Below, in pieces: positions 31,531-43,137 of a DNA stretch of 64,000 nucleotides. The stretch's first letter is position 1, and each line of letters starts with the position of its first letter. The stretch covers positions 121,875 through 185,874 of the forward strand of contig JAGTRW010000001.1 of NCBI GenBank assembly GCA_018262095.1. Reading direction: 5' to 3'. This DNA is from Pseudomonadota bacterium (GTDB taxonomy: Bacteria > Pseudomonadota > Gammaproteobacteria > Burkholderiales > Rhodocyclaceae). The translations under genes and the position numbers were made by a program. The notes below the pieces were generated by a model. The model worked only from the letters and a program-made list of their open reading frames with translations, was not told the origin of the DNA and did no database searches.

Positions 31531-32610
31531 TCAGTCGAGCAGCGCCACCGCCTTGATCTGCGCGCGTAGCGCGAGGCCTGGGTGGACGCCGAGCTTGTCG
31601 GCCGAGCGTTTGGTGATGCGCGCCAGCAGCGGGTCGCCGCCGACATCGAGGCGCACCAGCATCTGGCCCGGCGTCTGCGTCGGCGCCAGATCGATCACCG
31701 TCGCCGCAACGCAGTTGAGGATGCTCGACTGGACCTGCGGCAGCAGCGTCAAGCTGACGTCGCGCGCGTGGATTCGGCAGCGCAACCGGGTACCGACCGC
31801 CTCACTGCGGCGCGAAACGTAGATCTTCCCGCCAGCGAATTCGAGCCGCGTCAGTTCGTCGGCTTCGTGCTCGGCGACGTGCGCCTCGATCACCACGCCG
31901 GCATCGTCGGCAAACGACGACGGCAGGTCGATTCGGCTCAACACCTGGTTGAGCGCGCCGCTCGCCACCACCTGGCCCTGATCGAGCAACACCAGATGAT
32001 CGGCGAGCCGCGCCACCTCGTCGGGCGAATGGCTGACGTAAATGACCGGGATCGACAGTTCGCTGTGCAAACGTTCAAGGTAAGGCAGTATCTCGAGCTT
32101 GCGCTTCCAATCGAGCGCCGCCAGCGGTTCGTCCATCAGCAGGATCTCGGGCGCCGCGAGCAGCGCGCGCGCAATCGCCACGCGCTGGCGTTCGCCGCCC
32201 GACAACTGGCCGGGCGAGCGCTCGAGCAGGTGGGCGATGCCGAGCAGCTCGGCGACCTCGGGTAACGCCCTTTGGCCGGCGCGCTGCGCGGCGCGCTTTT
32301 GCCCATACGCCATATTGCGGCGTACCGACAGGTGCGCGAACAGGCTCGCTTCCTGAAACACCATTCCCAGCGCGCGCTGGTGCGGCGGCACGAACAAGCC
32401 TTTGGCCTCGTCCTGCCAGACCTCGCTGCCGATCGCAAAATAACCGCGTGGCGCACGCTCGAGCCCGGCCATCGCGCGCAGGCAGGTGGTCTTGCCCGAA
32501 CCCGAGTGACCGAACAGCGCGCTGACGCCGCGCCCGGGCAGCGCGAGGTCGACGTCGAGCGTAAATTCACCGCGTGTGACGCGAAATCTGGCGCGAATAT
32601 CATCGCTCAT
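31531..32610 (-). CDS. modC: Molybdate ABC transporter ATP-binding protein
   Basis: [44 protein letters not shown]-terminal TOBE; start ATG 32610. Confidence 0.93.
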   Translation of the reverse strand: MSDDIRARFRVTRGEFTLDVDLALPGRGVSALFGHSGSGKTTCLRAMAGLERAPRGYFAIGSEVWQDEAKGLFVPPHQRALGMVFQEASLFAHLSVRRNMAYGQKRAAQRAGQRALPEVAELLGIAHLLERSPGQLSGGERQRVAIARALLAAPEILLMDEPLAALDWKRKLEILPYLERLHSELSIPVIYVSHSPDEVARLADHLVLLDQGQVVASGALNQVLSRIDLPSSFADDAGVVIEAHVAEHEADELTRLEFAGGKIYVSRRSEAVGTRLRCRIHARDVSLTLLPQVQSSILNCVAATVIDLAPTQTPGQMLVRLDVGGDPLLARITKRSADKLGVHPGLALRAQIKAVALLD

Positions 32611-33281
32611 AGGGTCTGCCTGCGTGAAGGATTCCAGGTGTAGAGCGCGAGCAGCACGGCAAAGCAAAACAGTACCATCCCACCGGCGAGCCAATGCGCC
32701 GACCCGTACTCGAGCGCCTCGACGTGATCGTAGATTTGCACCGAAACGACGCGGGTTTTGTCCGGAATATTGCCGCCGATCATCAGAACGATGCCGAACT
32801 CGCCGACCGTATGCGCGAAGCCCAAGATCGCGCCGCTCAGAAAACCGGGTCGCGCCAGCGGCACGGCGACCGACCAGAAGGCATCCCACGGACTCGCGCG
32901 CAGCGTCGCAGCGACTTCGAGCGGGCGCTCGCCGATCGCTTCGAAAGCGTTCTGGATCGGTTGCACGACGAAAGGCAGCGAATAGAACACCGAGGCGATC
33001 ACCAGTCCGGGAAAAGTGAAGGGCAGCAGGCCGAGGCCCAGCGACTGCGTCAGATGCCCGACCGGACCGTTGGGCCCCATTGCGACGAGCAGGTAGAAGC
33101 CGATCACGGTCGGCGGCAGCACCAGCGGCAGCGCGACCAGCGCGCCGATCACTCCCTTGAGGCGCGAGCGCGTTCGCGCCAGCCACCAGGCGATCGGCGT
33201 GCCGATGATCATCAGCAGCGCGGTCACGACGATCGCCAGCTTGAGCGTCAGCCAGACGGCGGCAAGGTCAGCGTGGTCCAT
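32607..33281 (-). CDS. modB: Molybdate ABC transporter permease
   Basis: [54 protein letters not shown]. Confidence 0.95.
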   Translation of the reverse strand: MDHADLAAVWLTLKLAIVVTALLMIIGTPIAWWLARTRSRLKGVIGALVALPLVLPPTVIGFYLLVAMGPNGPVGHLTQSLGLGLLPFTFPGLVIASVFYSLPFVVQPIQNAFEAIGERPLEVAATLRASPWDAFWSVAVPLARPGFLSGAILGFAHTVGEFGIVLMIGGNIPDKTRVVSVQIYDHVEALEYGSAHWLAGGMVLFCFAVLLALYTWNPSRRQTL

Positions 33282-33365
33282 GCTTGGGCACGCGATGGCT
33301 GAACGCGCCGCGTCGGCGACAGGTCGAACAGTGGCGCGCGCTGACCTGGCCGACTCCGGCGGACA

Positions 33366-33824
33366 TCATTCGCGACCTTCCGGTTTTTGGCGCCACGGCT
33401 TGTCGGCAGTCCACCCTTCGCTTGCCGAAGGCACAGTGTCGAATCGCGGAATATACGGCTTGATGTCGAGCAAGGGCGTCTCGTCGAGCATGTCGACGCC
33501 TTCGACGACAAGAACACTGCCTTCCCGACGGATGAGTCTGACGATCGACATGCCGATTCCATTGGGCCGGCACGGATGCCTCGACGCAAAGACGCCATGC
33601 GGGGTGTCATCGAGGAAAGTGGGGCGGACCAGGCTGATCGCCTCAGCCCGGTCAAAGAGGTAAAGCAGATGAAGGTGCGAAAAGCCCTCGATGTCTTTCA
33701 ATCCCTCGGCGTAGCGTTCCAACACTTCCACGCGGCCACCAAAGCTGGTGGCGTAAAGCGGCTGAATCGGGCAGTCCTGCTTGGTCTTGTGCGGCGTACG
33801 GATGGTGCCGATGGCTTCCATCAT
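33366..33824 (-). CDS. trmO: TrmO/YaeB family tRNA m6t6A methyltransferase-like protein
   Basis: IGTIRTPHKTKQDCPIQP, EGFSHLHLLYLFD, FASRHPCRPNGIGMSIVRL. Confidence 0.85.
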   Translation of the reverse strand: MMEAIGTIRTPHKTKQDCPIQPLYATSFGGRVEVLERYAEGLKDIEGFSHLHLLYLFDRAEAISLVRPTFLDDTPHGVFASRHPCRPNGIGMSIVRLIRREGSVLVVEGVDMLDETPLLDIKPYIPRFDTVPSASEGWTADKPWRQKPEGRE

Positions 33825-33892
33825 GCTTAATATCCTCGGGCATAAATTGGGTGATTTTTTGGAGTTGCAGGCGTTCATCCGACACCGCCTCT

Positions 33893-34285
33893 TCAGCGCG
33901 GGCACTGTTCGGCAAAGGAATAGAAACCGCGGCCGGGCGCGCCCTCGCCGCAATGGTGCACGACACGGTGGATCAGCCAGCGATCGTCGCGCAGCCGCCA
34001 GGCATGAACCGTCTCGCTATAGACGACGACCTGGTAGAACTCTTCGTCGTCGTCCGAACGGGGTTCGTTGAGCGCATAGCCGTGGGCGTAGTAACAGGCT
34101 TGTCCGTCGACGTCATAGCCATGGCAGCGGCTGGCTGCCACCTCGTACTCGTGGTGCACGGCGAAGTCGAGCGGCGCAATCACCATCTCGCGCCACTCGC
34201 TCGGCAGATAGGCTAGCCAGTCCGTACGGTCGCGCGCCGTGCGTCGTAGCCTCACGGCAAGGGGGTCGATCGTCGCGAGCATCAT
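33893..34285 (-). CDS. Hypothetical protein within mod locus
   Basis: 130-aa ORF tightly packed between modA and trmO-like gene. Confidence 0.65.
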   Translation of the reverse strand: MMLATIDPLAVRLRRTARDRTDWLAYLPSEWREMVIAPLDFAVHHEYEVAASRCHGYDVDGQACYYAHGYALNEPRSDDDEEFYQVVVYSETVHAWRLRDDRWLIHRVVHHCGEGAPGRGFYSFAEQCPR

Positions 34286-34288
34286 TTT

Positions 34289-35044
<756 letters not shown>

Positions 35045-35869
35045 CTAGTGGTAAAGACAAAGAATGACGGCCGAGGCCTTGAAGATCGCGCAAGCCTGCC
35101 CGCCAACGGCCAGGCCCAGACTCGCCACGCTGTCGTGCGTGACGACGGCGCAGACGCTGCGCCCGCCAGGCAACGCCAGCACGACTTCCGAATTGACCGG
35201 CCCGTCGTGGATGCGCGTAATTTCGCCCCACAACTGGTTGCGCGCCGAGGTGCGCACGCTGCGATCGGTGAGCAGCAGCACCGAAGAGGACTTGACCAGC
35301 GCGGACAGTTCCATGCCGATAGCCAGTTCCATGGCCTGCGCCGAGTCGCCGGTGATCACCGCGACGATTTCGCAGTCGCTTTGCTCGTCGAGCTTGAGGC
35401 GCACCTCGAAATCGACGTGACCTTCGCGCAGCGCGACGACTTTTCCGGCGAACTGGTTGCGCGCGCTGGTCTTCATCGAAAGACGCCTGAGCAACTGGCG
35501 AAACTCGCCGTAGTCGCCCGCCTGGCCGTCGCTCATTCCGGCCGAGAGGCGGTCGAGCGCAGCTTGGTGCTCGGCTTCGAGCGCGCGGTAGAGCGCGATC
35601 GTCTTGCGCCCGTGGGCGGTGAGCAGCGTTCCGCCGCCGTTCTTGCCACCGGTCGAACGCAGCACCAGCGGCTGGTCGGCAAGGTTGTTCATGGCGTCGA
35701 TCGCGTCCCAGGCGGCTTTGTACGACAGCGGAACGGCCTTGGCCGCCTGCGAGATCGAGCCGTGCGTGGCAATCGCCTCGAGCAGCCGGATTCGCGTGTC
35801 GCCAAGGAAGCTGCCGAACTCGGTCGCCACTTCCAGCTTGCCGCGCAACTTGTGTGCGATTTGTTCCAT
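35045..35869 (-). CDS. modE: Molybdenum-dependent regulator ModE (HTH plus di-Mop)
   Basis: IRLLEAIATHGSISQAAKAVPLSYKAAWDAIDAMNNL and two TSARNQ-type Mop domains; ATG 35869. Confidence 0.93.
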   Translation of the reverse strand: MEQIAHKLRGKLEVATEFGSFLGDTRIRLLEAIATHGSISQAAKAVPLSYKAAWDAIDAMNNLADQPLVLRSTGGKNGGGTLLTAHGRKTIALYRALEAEHQAALDRLSAGMSDGQAGDYGEFRQLLRRLSMKTSARNQFAGKVVALREGHVDFEVRLKLDEQSDCEIVAVITGDSAQAMELAIGMELSALVKSSSVLLLTDRSVRTSARNQLWGEITRIHDGPVNSEVVLALPGGRSVCAVVTHDSVASLGLAVGGQACAIFKASAVILCLYH

Positions 35870-35885
35870 TTTGTCGGTCTTCCTA

Positions 35886-35909
35886 CGTGATATTGTCGTG
35901 TATATAACG
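35886..35909. promoter_or_regulatory. ModE-like box upstream of modE
   Basis: CGTGATATT-GTCGTG-TATATAACG; 7/9 arm symmetry, resembles CGCTATATA-N-TATATAACG. Confidence 0.6.
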
Positions 35910-36016
35910 GAAACCTGAATACTACCTTCCCTGGAGGCATCCAGCCATAGTCCTTGAGCGCTATGGTTGAAGCTGCACAACGTTTCCGGCTAGAGTGCTG
36001 GCGTTCCCGGGGAGAT

Positions 36017-36042
36017 TCGTTATGTCAATCCGTACATAGCGA
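36017..36042. promoter_or_regulatory. ModE-like box upstream of mop gene
   Basis: TCGTTATGT-CAATCCGT-ACATAGCGA; 8/9 arm symmetry. Confidence 0.65.
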
Positions 36043-36058
36043 GAACCGGGCCAGCTCA

Positions 36059-36499
36059 ATGGAGATCAAAATGAAAGTCAGCGCGCGCAATGTCTTCGAA
36101 GGCACCATCACCGCCCTAGTCAATGGCCAGGTCAATGCCGAAGTCGAGCTCACCACCGCGGGCGGCGACCGTATCGTCGCCGTCGTCACCGAGGCCAGCG
36201 TCAAGTCGCTCGGGCTGGCGCCCGGCAAGCCGGTCATCGCCCTGGTCAAGGCACCGTGGGTAATCGTCATGACCGGCAATAGCGACATCAAGTTCAGTGC
36301 GCGCAATCAGCTCGCCGGGACCGTGCAGCACATCCAGAAAGGCGCGATCAACAGCGAAGTCACCATCAAGCTGGGCGGCGGTACGCTGGTCAATGCGGTA
36401 GTCACCAACGAAGCGGTCGTCGAGCTGGGCCTGGCGCCGGGCGTTGCGGCCAGCGCGCTGATCAAGGCCAGCCACGTCGTGCTCGGCGTTCCGGCCTGA
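36059..36499 (+). CDS. Di-Mop molybdopterin/molybdate-binding protein (molbindin)
   Basis: Two repeats: KVSARNVFEGTITALVNGQVNAEVEL and KFSARNQLAGTVQHIQKGAINSEVTIKL. Confidence 0.92.
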   Translation: MEIKMKVSARNVFEGTITALVNGQVNAEVELTTAGGDRIVAVVTEASVKSLGLAPGKPVIALVKAPWVIVMTGNSDIKFSARNQLAGTVQHIQKGAINSEVTIKLGGGTLVNAVVTNEAVVELGLAPGVAASALIKASHVVLGVPA

Positions 36500-36537
36500 T
36501 CTCGCAGACCGAGTGAGGAACTAGCGACGACGAGAAA

Positions 36538-37974
36538 TCAGGCCCACAGCACCTTCATCGTGCGCACAAAGTCCTCGGCCAGCGCCGGCCACAAGCCGAA
36601 CTCCGACTCGTTCCCGCTAGCCCGACCGCCAGCCACGCGCCGCTGACCGGCAACAAAGACTTCGGCGATTGTGGCATCGGGACTCGAAAAAACCAGCGCA
36701 TCGAGCAGTTGCTCGGCGGGCACGCCAAGCAGCGCCGGGCAGTGTCGGTCGAGCACCAGAAAATCGGCGCGGCAGCCGACTTCAATCGCCCCCAGCGCGC
36801 GGCCCGTCGCCGGCGCACCGCCGGCCAGCGCGGCCTCGAACAACGCCGCACCGCAACTCGCCGAGCGACCGAACTGAGCGGCGACGTTGCGCCTTTGTTG
36901 CGTCAGACGCTGACCATACTCAAGCAGGCGTAGCTCTTCGCTCCAGCGCCGGGTGACATGACTGTCCGAGCCGATCGACCAACGGCCAGCGCTGCCGACA
37001 TAGCACGAAAGATCGAAGACGCCGTCGCCGAGATTGGCTTCGGTGCTCGGGCAGATGACAATTGACGCGCCGCACGCGGCAACCGCCTGCAGTTCGGCTG
37101 GCGTGGCGTGCGTGGCATGCACCAGGTTCCAGCGCGCATCGACCGGCAGATGGTCGACCAGCCAGGCGATCGGGCGCTGCCCGGTGTGCGCGACGCAGTC
37201 GCGTACCTCCTGAGCCTGTTCGGCAACGTGGATATGGATCGGCAAGCCGCCGTCGGCGGCAAATGCCGCAACCTCGGCAAGTGCACCGGCGTCGGCGGCG
37301 CGCAGCGAGTGCAGCGCGACGCCAGCGTTGACGCCGGACAAGGTAGCGGCCAGCGCCCGCACACCCTCGACCAGACGCAGTACGCTGTCAGGCGTGGACG
37401 CGAAGCGGCGCTGGTCGTCGCGCAGGCCGGCGGCGCCGAAGCCTGAGCGCATATAGAGCGCGGGCAACAACGTCAGGCCGATGCCGACGCGCTGTGCGGC
37501 GCGCACCAGCGCCAGCGACAGTTCCAAGGGGTCGGCGTAGGGCCGGCCATCGACCGCGTTGTGCAGGTAGTGAAACTCACATACCTGCGTGTAGCCCCCG
37601 GCCAGCAGTTCGGCGTAGAGCAGCGCCGCGATGCGCTCCAGTTGCTCGGGCGTAATGCGCCGGGCAACCGAGTACATGCGGTCACGCCAGCTCCAGAAGT
37701 CGTCGCCGACGGCCGTCCGCGCGTCACCCCGGAATTCAGTGAGTCCGGCGATGGCGCGTTGGAAAGCATGGCTGTGCGCATTGACCAGGCCGGGCAACAG
37801 CGGACCGTCGAGGACGGTGACCGTCGGATCGGCAGGCGGAGGCGAATCAGGCTCGACACCATGCCAGTTGCCATGCTCATCGACGCTGAGCAGGACCTGG
37901 CGCGCCCACGCCCCGCGCACCCAGGCGCAGGGCGCAAAAAAACGCTGGCTCACGCGTCTCGTCTCATTTTGCAT
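36538..37974 (-). CDS. hutF: Formimidoylglutamate deiminase
   Basis: Amidohydrolase: LLPGLVNAHSHAFQRAIAGLTEFRG, VCEFHYLHN, IHIHVAEQAQEV. Confidence 0.9.
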   Translation of the reverse strand: MQNETRRVSQRFFAPCAWVRGAWARQVLLSVDEHGNWHGVEPDSPPPADPTVTVLDGPLLPGLVNAHSHAFQRAIAGLTEFRGDARTAVGDDFWSWRDRMYSVARRITPEQLERIAALLYAELLAGGYTQVCEFHYLHNAVDGRPYADPLELSLALVRAAQRVGIGLTLLPALYMRSGFGAAGLRDDQRRFASTPDSVLRLVEGVRALAATLSGVNAGVALHSLRAADAGALAEVAAFAADGGLPIHIHVAEQAQEVRDCVAHTGQRPIAWLVDHLPVDARWNLVHATHATPAELQAVAACGASIVICPSTEANLGDGVFDLSCYVGSAGRWSIGSDSHVTRRWSEELRLLEYGQRLTQQRRNVAAQFGRSASCGAALFEAALAGGAPATGRALGAIEVGCRADFLVLDRHCPALLGVPAEQLLDALVFSSPDATIAEVFVAGQRRVAGGRASGNESEFGLWPALAEDFVRTMKVLWA

Positions 37975-38770
37975 AGAGATCCCGGCAGGCGGTGAGCGCC
38001 TGGCTGAGCATGGCCTTGAGCACCGGCTTGATCGCCGCAGCCTTGGCCTCGTCGTAATCGAACGGCATCGACTCGCGCATGTAGAGCGACTGGCACATCT
38101 CAAGCTGCACGGCGTGGATGCGATCATCGGGCGCTCCGTAATGGCGGGTGATGTAGCCCCCCTTGAAGCGGCCGTTGAGCGCATGGCTGACACCGTCTGC
38201 GCAGGCGCAGGCTGCGGCCACTGCCGAAGCTACTGAAGGGCCCGCGCTGGCCCCGGCGGCGGTGCCGATATTGAGGCCGGGCAAAGTCCCTTCGAATAGC
38301 CAGGGAATCTGCGAGCGAATGCTGTGCGCGTCCCACAGCAGGACGAAGCCATGAATCGCCTTGATCCGTTGCAGCTCGGCGGCGAGCGCCGCATGATACG
38401 GCTGCCAGCAGGCGGCGCGCCGCCGATCGCGTTCGTCCGGCCCCGGCGCACAGCCCGTACGGAAGAGCTCGTCGCCGGTAAAGAAGCGCGTCGGGCAGAG
38501 CTCGGTATTGGACGAGCCTGGGTACATCGGCGCATCGTCAGGCGGGCGGTTGAGGTCGATCACATAGCGCGAGTAACGCGGCCTGAGCACGCTGGCGCCA
38601 AGCTCGGGCAAAAAGTCATAAAGCCGGTCGAGATGCCAATCGGTATCTTCAAGCGCGCGTGCACGCGGCACGTAGTCGCTTAGCAGCTCAGGCGGAATCT
38701 CGGTGCCCTGATGCGGCATGCTCACCAACAGCGCGGACGTTCCGCGATCCAATGTAAAAGTCATCGTCAT
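37964..38770 (-). CDS. hutG: N-formylglutamate deformylase
   Basis: SMPHQGTEIPPEL, DTDWHLDRLYDF, VIDLNRPPDDAPMYPG. Confidence 0.93.
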   Translation of the reverse strand: MTMTFTLDRGTSALLVSMPHQGTEIPPELLSDYVPRARALEDTDWHLDRLYDFLPELGASVLRPRYSRYVIDLNRPPDDAPMYPGSSNTELCPTRFFTGDELFRTGCAPGPDERDRRRAACWQPYHAALAAELQRIKAIHGFVLLWDAHSIRSQIPWLFEGTLPGLNIGTAAGASAGPSVASAVAAACACADGVSHALNGRFKGGYITRHYGAPDDRIHAVQLEMCQSLYMRESMPFDYDEAKAAAIKPVLKAMLSQALTACRDLYAK

Positions 38771-38826
38771 TCACCGTAAGAGATTCGGAGGGATAGTTGC
38801 CGCCAACGCGCCGACGTTCGCCGATT

Positions 38827-39396
38827 TCAGACGCATGGCTCGATCTCGATCCACAAGGCAGAGGGCCCGCAGACCTGCAGCGAAGTCCCCGCGGGCAAGG
38901 CTTTCCAGGCCAGGTTGCCTGGCGCCAGGCGCAGCGCGCGGTGGCCCAGATCGATGCGCACTGCGGCATCGATGGCATAGACGGCAATCGTTTTTGGCGC
39001 CGCGAGGACGACGTCGAGATTTCCCGAGAGCCGCCGCATCACCGCCCTCGCCTGACTGCGACGCAGCATCAGGTTGAAATCCTGAGTGGCACCACCGAGC
39101 AAACGGCAGTCGGTGGCAACGCCACCGTCGAAGCGCAGCGGCGCGCTGCGGCACGTCAGTTGCTGCGCCTGCTCGTCGATCACCAACTGCACGCCGTCGC
39201 CGCTGAGCACGGCAAACCAGCGCTCGATTCCCGGAAAGCGCGAAAAAGGTCCGTCGTGCTCGACTTCGGCGACGGCCATGCGCCACGTCCAGCTGTCGCC
39301 ATCGGGCGGCCACACCGCCAGCTCGCGCGTCACCCCGCCGCCGTTGCGCCAGGGACTCGCCGAAACGTCGCCCAGCGCGACCAGTTGCCAGTTCAC
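38827..39396 (-). CDS. hutD: HutD family protein
   Basis: SASPWRNGGGVTRELAVWPPDGDSWTWRMAVAEVEHDGPFSRFPGIERWFAVLSGDGV. Confidence 0.9.
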   Translation of the reverse strand: MNWQLVALGDVSASPWRNGGGVTRELAVWPPDGDSWTWRMAVAEVEHDGPFSRFPGIERWFAVLSGDGVQLVIDEQAQQLTCRSAPLRFDGGVATDCRLLGGATQDFNLMLRRSQARAVMRRLSGNLDVVLAAPKTIAVYAIDAAVRIDLGHRALRLAPGNLAWKALPAGTSLQVCGPSALWIEIEPCV

Positions 39397-39406
39397 GGCA
39401 AACCGA

Positions 39407-40171
39407 TCAGGCGCGCGTCAGGATCGCGCGCAGAAAGTCTCGCGTACGTCCCTGCGTCGGGTTGGTGAAAATAACCTCAGGCGGACCGGATTCGATCAGC
39501 ACGCCGCCGTCCATCACCACGACGATATCGGCGACCTCACGCGCGAAGTCCATTTCGTGAGTCACGACCATCATCGTCATGCCTTCGCTGGCGAGCACTT
39601 TCATGACCTGCAGCACCTCGCCAACGAGTTCGGGGTCGAGCGCCGACGTCGGCTCGTCGAAAAGCATGACCTGCGGCTGCATGGCCAAGGCGCGGGCGAT
39701 CGCCACCCGCTGCTTCTGGCCGCCCGACAGGCTGGCCGGCATGGCATGGGCTTTCTGCTCGAGCCCGACTTTTTCGAGCAGGACCAGCGCTTCGGCCTCG
39801 GCCTGCTGCTTCGATACGCCGCGTACCTTGCGCGGCCCGACGGTGATGTTGTCGATCACCGACAGGTGCGCAAACAGATTGAACGACTGGAAGACCATGC
39901 CGACCTGCTCGCGCAGATGGTTGAGTGCCTGATCGCCGAGCATCTGCCCGCCTTCGCACAAGCTGTGGCCGCAGATCTCGACGTCGCCGCGGTCAGGTTT
40001 TTCGAGCCCGTTGCAACAACGCAAAAAAGTGCTTTTCCCGGACCCGCTTGGTCCGATGACGACCACCACCTGCGACGGCGCGACGTCAAAATCGATGCCA
40101 TGCAACACCACGTGGTCACCGAACGACTTGCGCAGGCCGCGGATGTGTACGATCGGCTTTTGCGTTTTCAT
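39407..40171 (-). CDS. Polar amino-acid ABC transporter ATP-binding protein
   Basis: [46 protein letters not shown]. Confidence 0.95.
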   Translation of the reverse strand: MKTQKPIVHIRGLRKSFGDHVVLHGIDFDVAPSQVVVVIGPSGSGKSTFLRCCNGLEKPDRGDVEICGHSLCEGGQMLGDQALNHLREQVGMVFQSFNLFAHLSVIDNITVGPRKVRGVSKQQAEAEALVLLEKVGLEQKAHAMPASLSGGQKQRVAIARALAMQPQVMLFDEPTSALDPELVGEVLQVMKVLASEGMTMMVVTHEMDFAREVADIVVVMDGGVLIESGPPEVIFTNPTQGRTRDFLRAILTRA

Positions 40172-40836
40172 TGCACCATCCCCCCCGCGCGAAGGTGTTG
40201 CTCGATGCGGCGCAGCGCCAGCGTTGTCGCGCCGGTCAAAATGAAATAGACAAGCGCGATGGCCAGATAGACCTCGAGCGAGCGGTAGCTCACGCTGATG
40301 ATTTTCTGCCCCTCGTGCATCACGTCGTGAATGGTCAACAGCGAGACCAGCGCCGAATTCTTGATCAGCGCGATGAACTCGTTGCCGAGCGGCGGAATCA
40401 TGCGCACCAGCGCCTGCGGCAGGATGATGGTGCGCATCGCCGTGCCGTAGGGCATGCCCAGCGAGCGCGCCGCTTCCATCTGACCGCGGTCGATCGACTG
40501 GATGGCGCCGCGGACGATCTCCGAAACGTAGGCGCCAGAATAGATTCCAAGCCCGATGACGCCGCAAAAAAAAGCCGGCAACATGATGTTGAACTGCGGC
40601 AGGCCGAAAAACAGCAGAAACAGTTGTACCAGCAGCGGCGTGCCACGAATCACCGCGACATAGCCCGAGCACAGCGCATAGACGACTCGCCGCTCGGGCT
40701 TGAGGCGCCCGACGCCGACCGCCAGGCCCATCAGGCAGCCGAGCACCAGCGCCAGCGCGGTAATTTCGACAGTCACCGAAGCGCCCTGCAGCAGCTTGTA
40801 GCAGCCGGAAAAGACCGGAGAAAAATCGAGTGCCAT
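40168..40836 (-). CDS. Polar amino-acid ABC transporter permease
   Basis: HisMQ-type: [43 protein letters not shown]. Confidence 0.95.
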   Translation of the reverse strand: MALDFSPVFSGCYKLLQGASVTVEITALALVLGCLMGLAVGVGRLKPERRVVYALCSGYVAVIRGTPLLVQLFLLFFGLPQFNIMLPAFFCGVIGLGIYSGAYVSEIVRGAIQSIDRGQMEAARSLGMPYGTAMRTIILPQALVRMIPPLGNEFIALIKNSALVSLLTIHDVMHEGQKIISVSYRSLEVYLAIALVYFILTGATTLALRRIEQHLRAGGMVQ

Positions 40837-40853
40837 CGCCGTGTCCCTGCGCC

Positions 40854-41597
40854 TTACTTGCTCGTTCCGCTAAACCACTTCTTGACGATTTTGGCGTAGC
40901 TGCCGTCGGCCTTGAGCTTGGCCAGCGCGGCGTTGACCGCGCGCGTCAGTTCAGGCGTGTCCTTGCGCAGCGCCATGCCGTATTCTTCGGTGCTAAGTTG
41001 CTGCTCAAGCACATGCAGGCCGCCGCGGGTGCGCACGTACTGGTACGCAGCGGGCTTGCCGGTCACCGCGGCGTCGGCGCGACCGATGTCGACCAGATTG
41101 AACATCTCCTGGTTTTTCTCGACCTCGACCAGTTGCACCTGCGGGTAGTTCGTTCCCAGATAGGCAACCGACTTGGTTCCCACCTGCACCGCGACTTTCT
41201 TGCCGTTGAGGTTTTCCAGCGTCTTGATCCCGGCATTGCCGTCCTTGACCATGGCGACCAGTCCGCCGGCATAGTACGGTTCAGAAAAATCGACCGCCTT
41301 CTTGCGCTCGTCGGTAATGTAGATCGCCGATACCGCCATGTCGAAACGCTTGGCGGTGAGGCCGGGAATCAGTCCCTTGAAATCGATGTCGACCCACTCG
41401 ATGCGCTTGTTCATGACCTTGCCGATCGCCTCGACGAGCTCGATATCGAAACCGGTACGCTTGTCATTCTCGACATACTCCATCGGCGGAAAAGTCGCGT
41501 CGGTGCCGACACGCAGAACCTCCTGCGCGTTTGCCGTGGCGGCGCCAAGCGCTGCGGCGGCGAAGCAGGAAAGAACAAATCGACGGTAAAAATTCAT
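40854..41597 (-). CDS. Amino-acid ABC transporter substrate-binding protein
   Basis: [35 protein letters not shown]. Confidence 0.95.
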   Translation of the reverse strand: MNFYRRFVLSCFAAAALGAATANAQEVLRVGTDATFPPMEYVENDKRTGFDIELVEAIGKVMNKRIEWVDIDFKGLIPGLTAKRFDMAVSAIYITDERKKAVDFSEPYYAGGLVAMVKDGNAGIKTLENLNGKKVAVQVGTKSVAYLGTNYPQVQLVEVEKNQEMFNLVDIGRADAAVTGKPAAYQYVRTRGGLHVLEQQLSTEEYGMALRKDTPELTRAVNAALAKLKADGSYAKIVKKWFSGTSK

Positions 41598-41626
41598 GAT
41601 GTAGTCCTCGTGGTGAAATGAATCGG

Positions 41627-42337
41627 CTAATGCTTGCTTAGACTGCGGGAAATTCGGGCGGCAGCCACCACCGTCATCTGGATCATCGGCAACTGCCGGT
41701 CACCGACGCGAACACTCGGGGCCATCAAGGTCAGCGCACCGACGGCGTGTTTGCCGATGGAGAACAGCGGCGCGCTGACCCCCCAGACCCCCGGATCGAC
41801 CTCGCTGTCGCTGACCGCGAAACCGGCCTGGCGGATCGCCCCCAAATCCTCTGCCGGAAGCGCGGTCGCCGGACTCAAAACCTCGGCCGGCAGATGCGCG
41901 CGCAGGCATTTGGCCGACGCCCCCTGGCGTAGCGGCACGCTGCGCCCTTTCTCGAACGAGCAGCGCAGAGCCTGCCGGCTCTCGACCATGTCGATGCAGA
42001 CGGCCTGACCATTGGCCGCCACCAGCAAACCGACGCTCTCCTGCGACTGCTTGGCCAACGCCAGCATCGCGGTGCGCGCGTGCTGCACCAGGTGCGAGGC
42101 CAGATCGAAGCCCAGCGCCAGCTGCAAACCCAGGGGGCCCGGCGCGTAAGCGCCCTCGGTTTCGAGAACGAAGCCCCAGCGCTTGAGCGACGCCAATTGG
42201 CGGTACAAGGTGCTTTGACTGAGTGCCGTTTTCTGCTTGAGTTCGGCCGCGGTCATCGGTCGCCCGCGCTGCGCCAGTGTGGCCAGCACCACCAGCGCGC
42301 GATCGACAGCTGAGACAGGAGGAGAGGTAAGTAGCAT
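41627..42337 (-). CDS. IclR-family transcriptional regulator
   Basis: ALVVLATLAQRGRPMTAAELKQKTALSQSTLYRQLASLKRWGFV. Confidence 0.9.
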   Translation of the reverse strand: MLLTSPPVSAVDRALVVLATLAQRGRPMTAAELKQKTALSQSTLYRQLASLKRWGFVLETEGAYAPGPLGLQLALGFDLASHLVQHARTAMLALAKQSQESVGLLVAANGQAVCIDMVESRQALRCSFEKGRSVPLRQGASAKCLRAHLPAEVLSPATALPAEDLGAIRQAGFAVSDSEVDPGVWGVSAPLFSIGKHAVGALTLMAPSVRVGDRQLPMIQMTVVAAARISRSLSKH

Positions 42338-43137
42338 GGGTTCAGTATCGAGCGACTGCTTTTGGCCGTAAATCCGAAATTCTCACTGAGTGGGAATGCA
42401 TCTGACTCTTTCTGCACCTGCCAGGATCTCACCCCCGCAGATCGTTGCTGCTCGGCTCGATTTTCATGGAACCACTCGGCAGCGGGCAGGTTCTTCGATG
42501 GAACTGTTTGATCCCGATATTGGGAATCTGAATGTGACAGGTGATCTGCTGCGGCGTCATGCCCGGGATGCCAATGCCCCTGGTCTGCGCCCAGCCGGCT
42601 GATTCGACTGTTCCTATCACGCGTCGCTTTGCCTAAGGGATCGCCCCGCACACCTCCGCCGGTCCCTCTTCGCAGGGCACGGCAGACCACCCCAAAAGGT
42701 TTCCATGGCACGGATTGCAGCCGACATGGCAATGCTCCTGAATACGCGTTGATGGTGGAGAAGCGCTAATGGATTTTCTCTAGCAGCTTCCGTGCCGCTT
42801 GCCGCGGCGCGGCCGGAATATTCATCGACATCGGCTATCCATCAGCGTTGCACGGCAATTGCCGAGCCGTTTTGTCGGCTTGGCGATATTCGCGCGCGCT
42901 CGAGTCCTCCCGGTTTTGGTGCGTCAGCCGCCCAACGGTGCAGCAAAGGGGTCGCGCCGAACGTTCCGATCGCGGCACGGCTCATGCGGTCGTGAATCCT
43001 GAACACGAAAGCCGATCAGGCCCGTGATTTTTCTGCCGTCCGCGGCGCGCTCCGCATCCCCCGATCGCTGCCCGGACGAGCTCAATGACGACGATCGCTT
43101 CAAGAGCGATGCCGGCTCAGGCAGTACGCTCGCCTAC

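Noticed and set aside
32611-33186. N-terminal extension of the 551-aa ModC ORF
   Set aside because: Overlaps modB in another frame; the real ModC start is the ATG at 32610.
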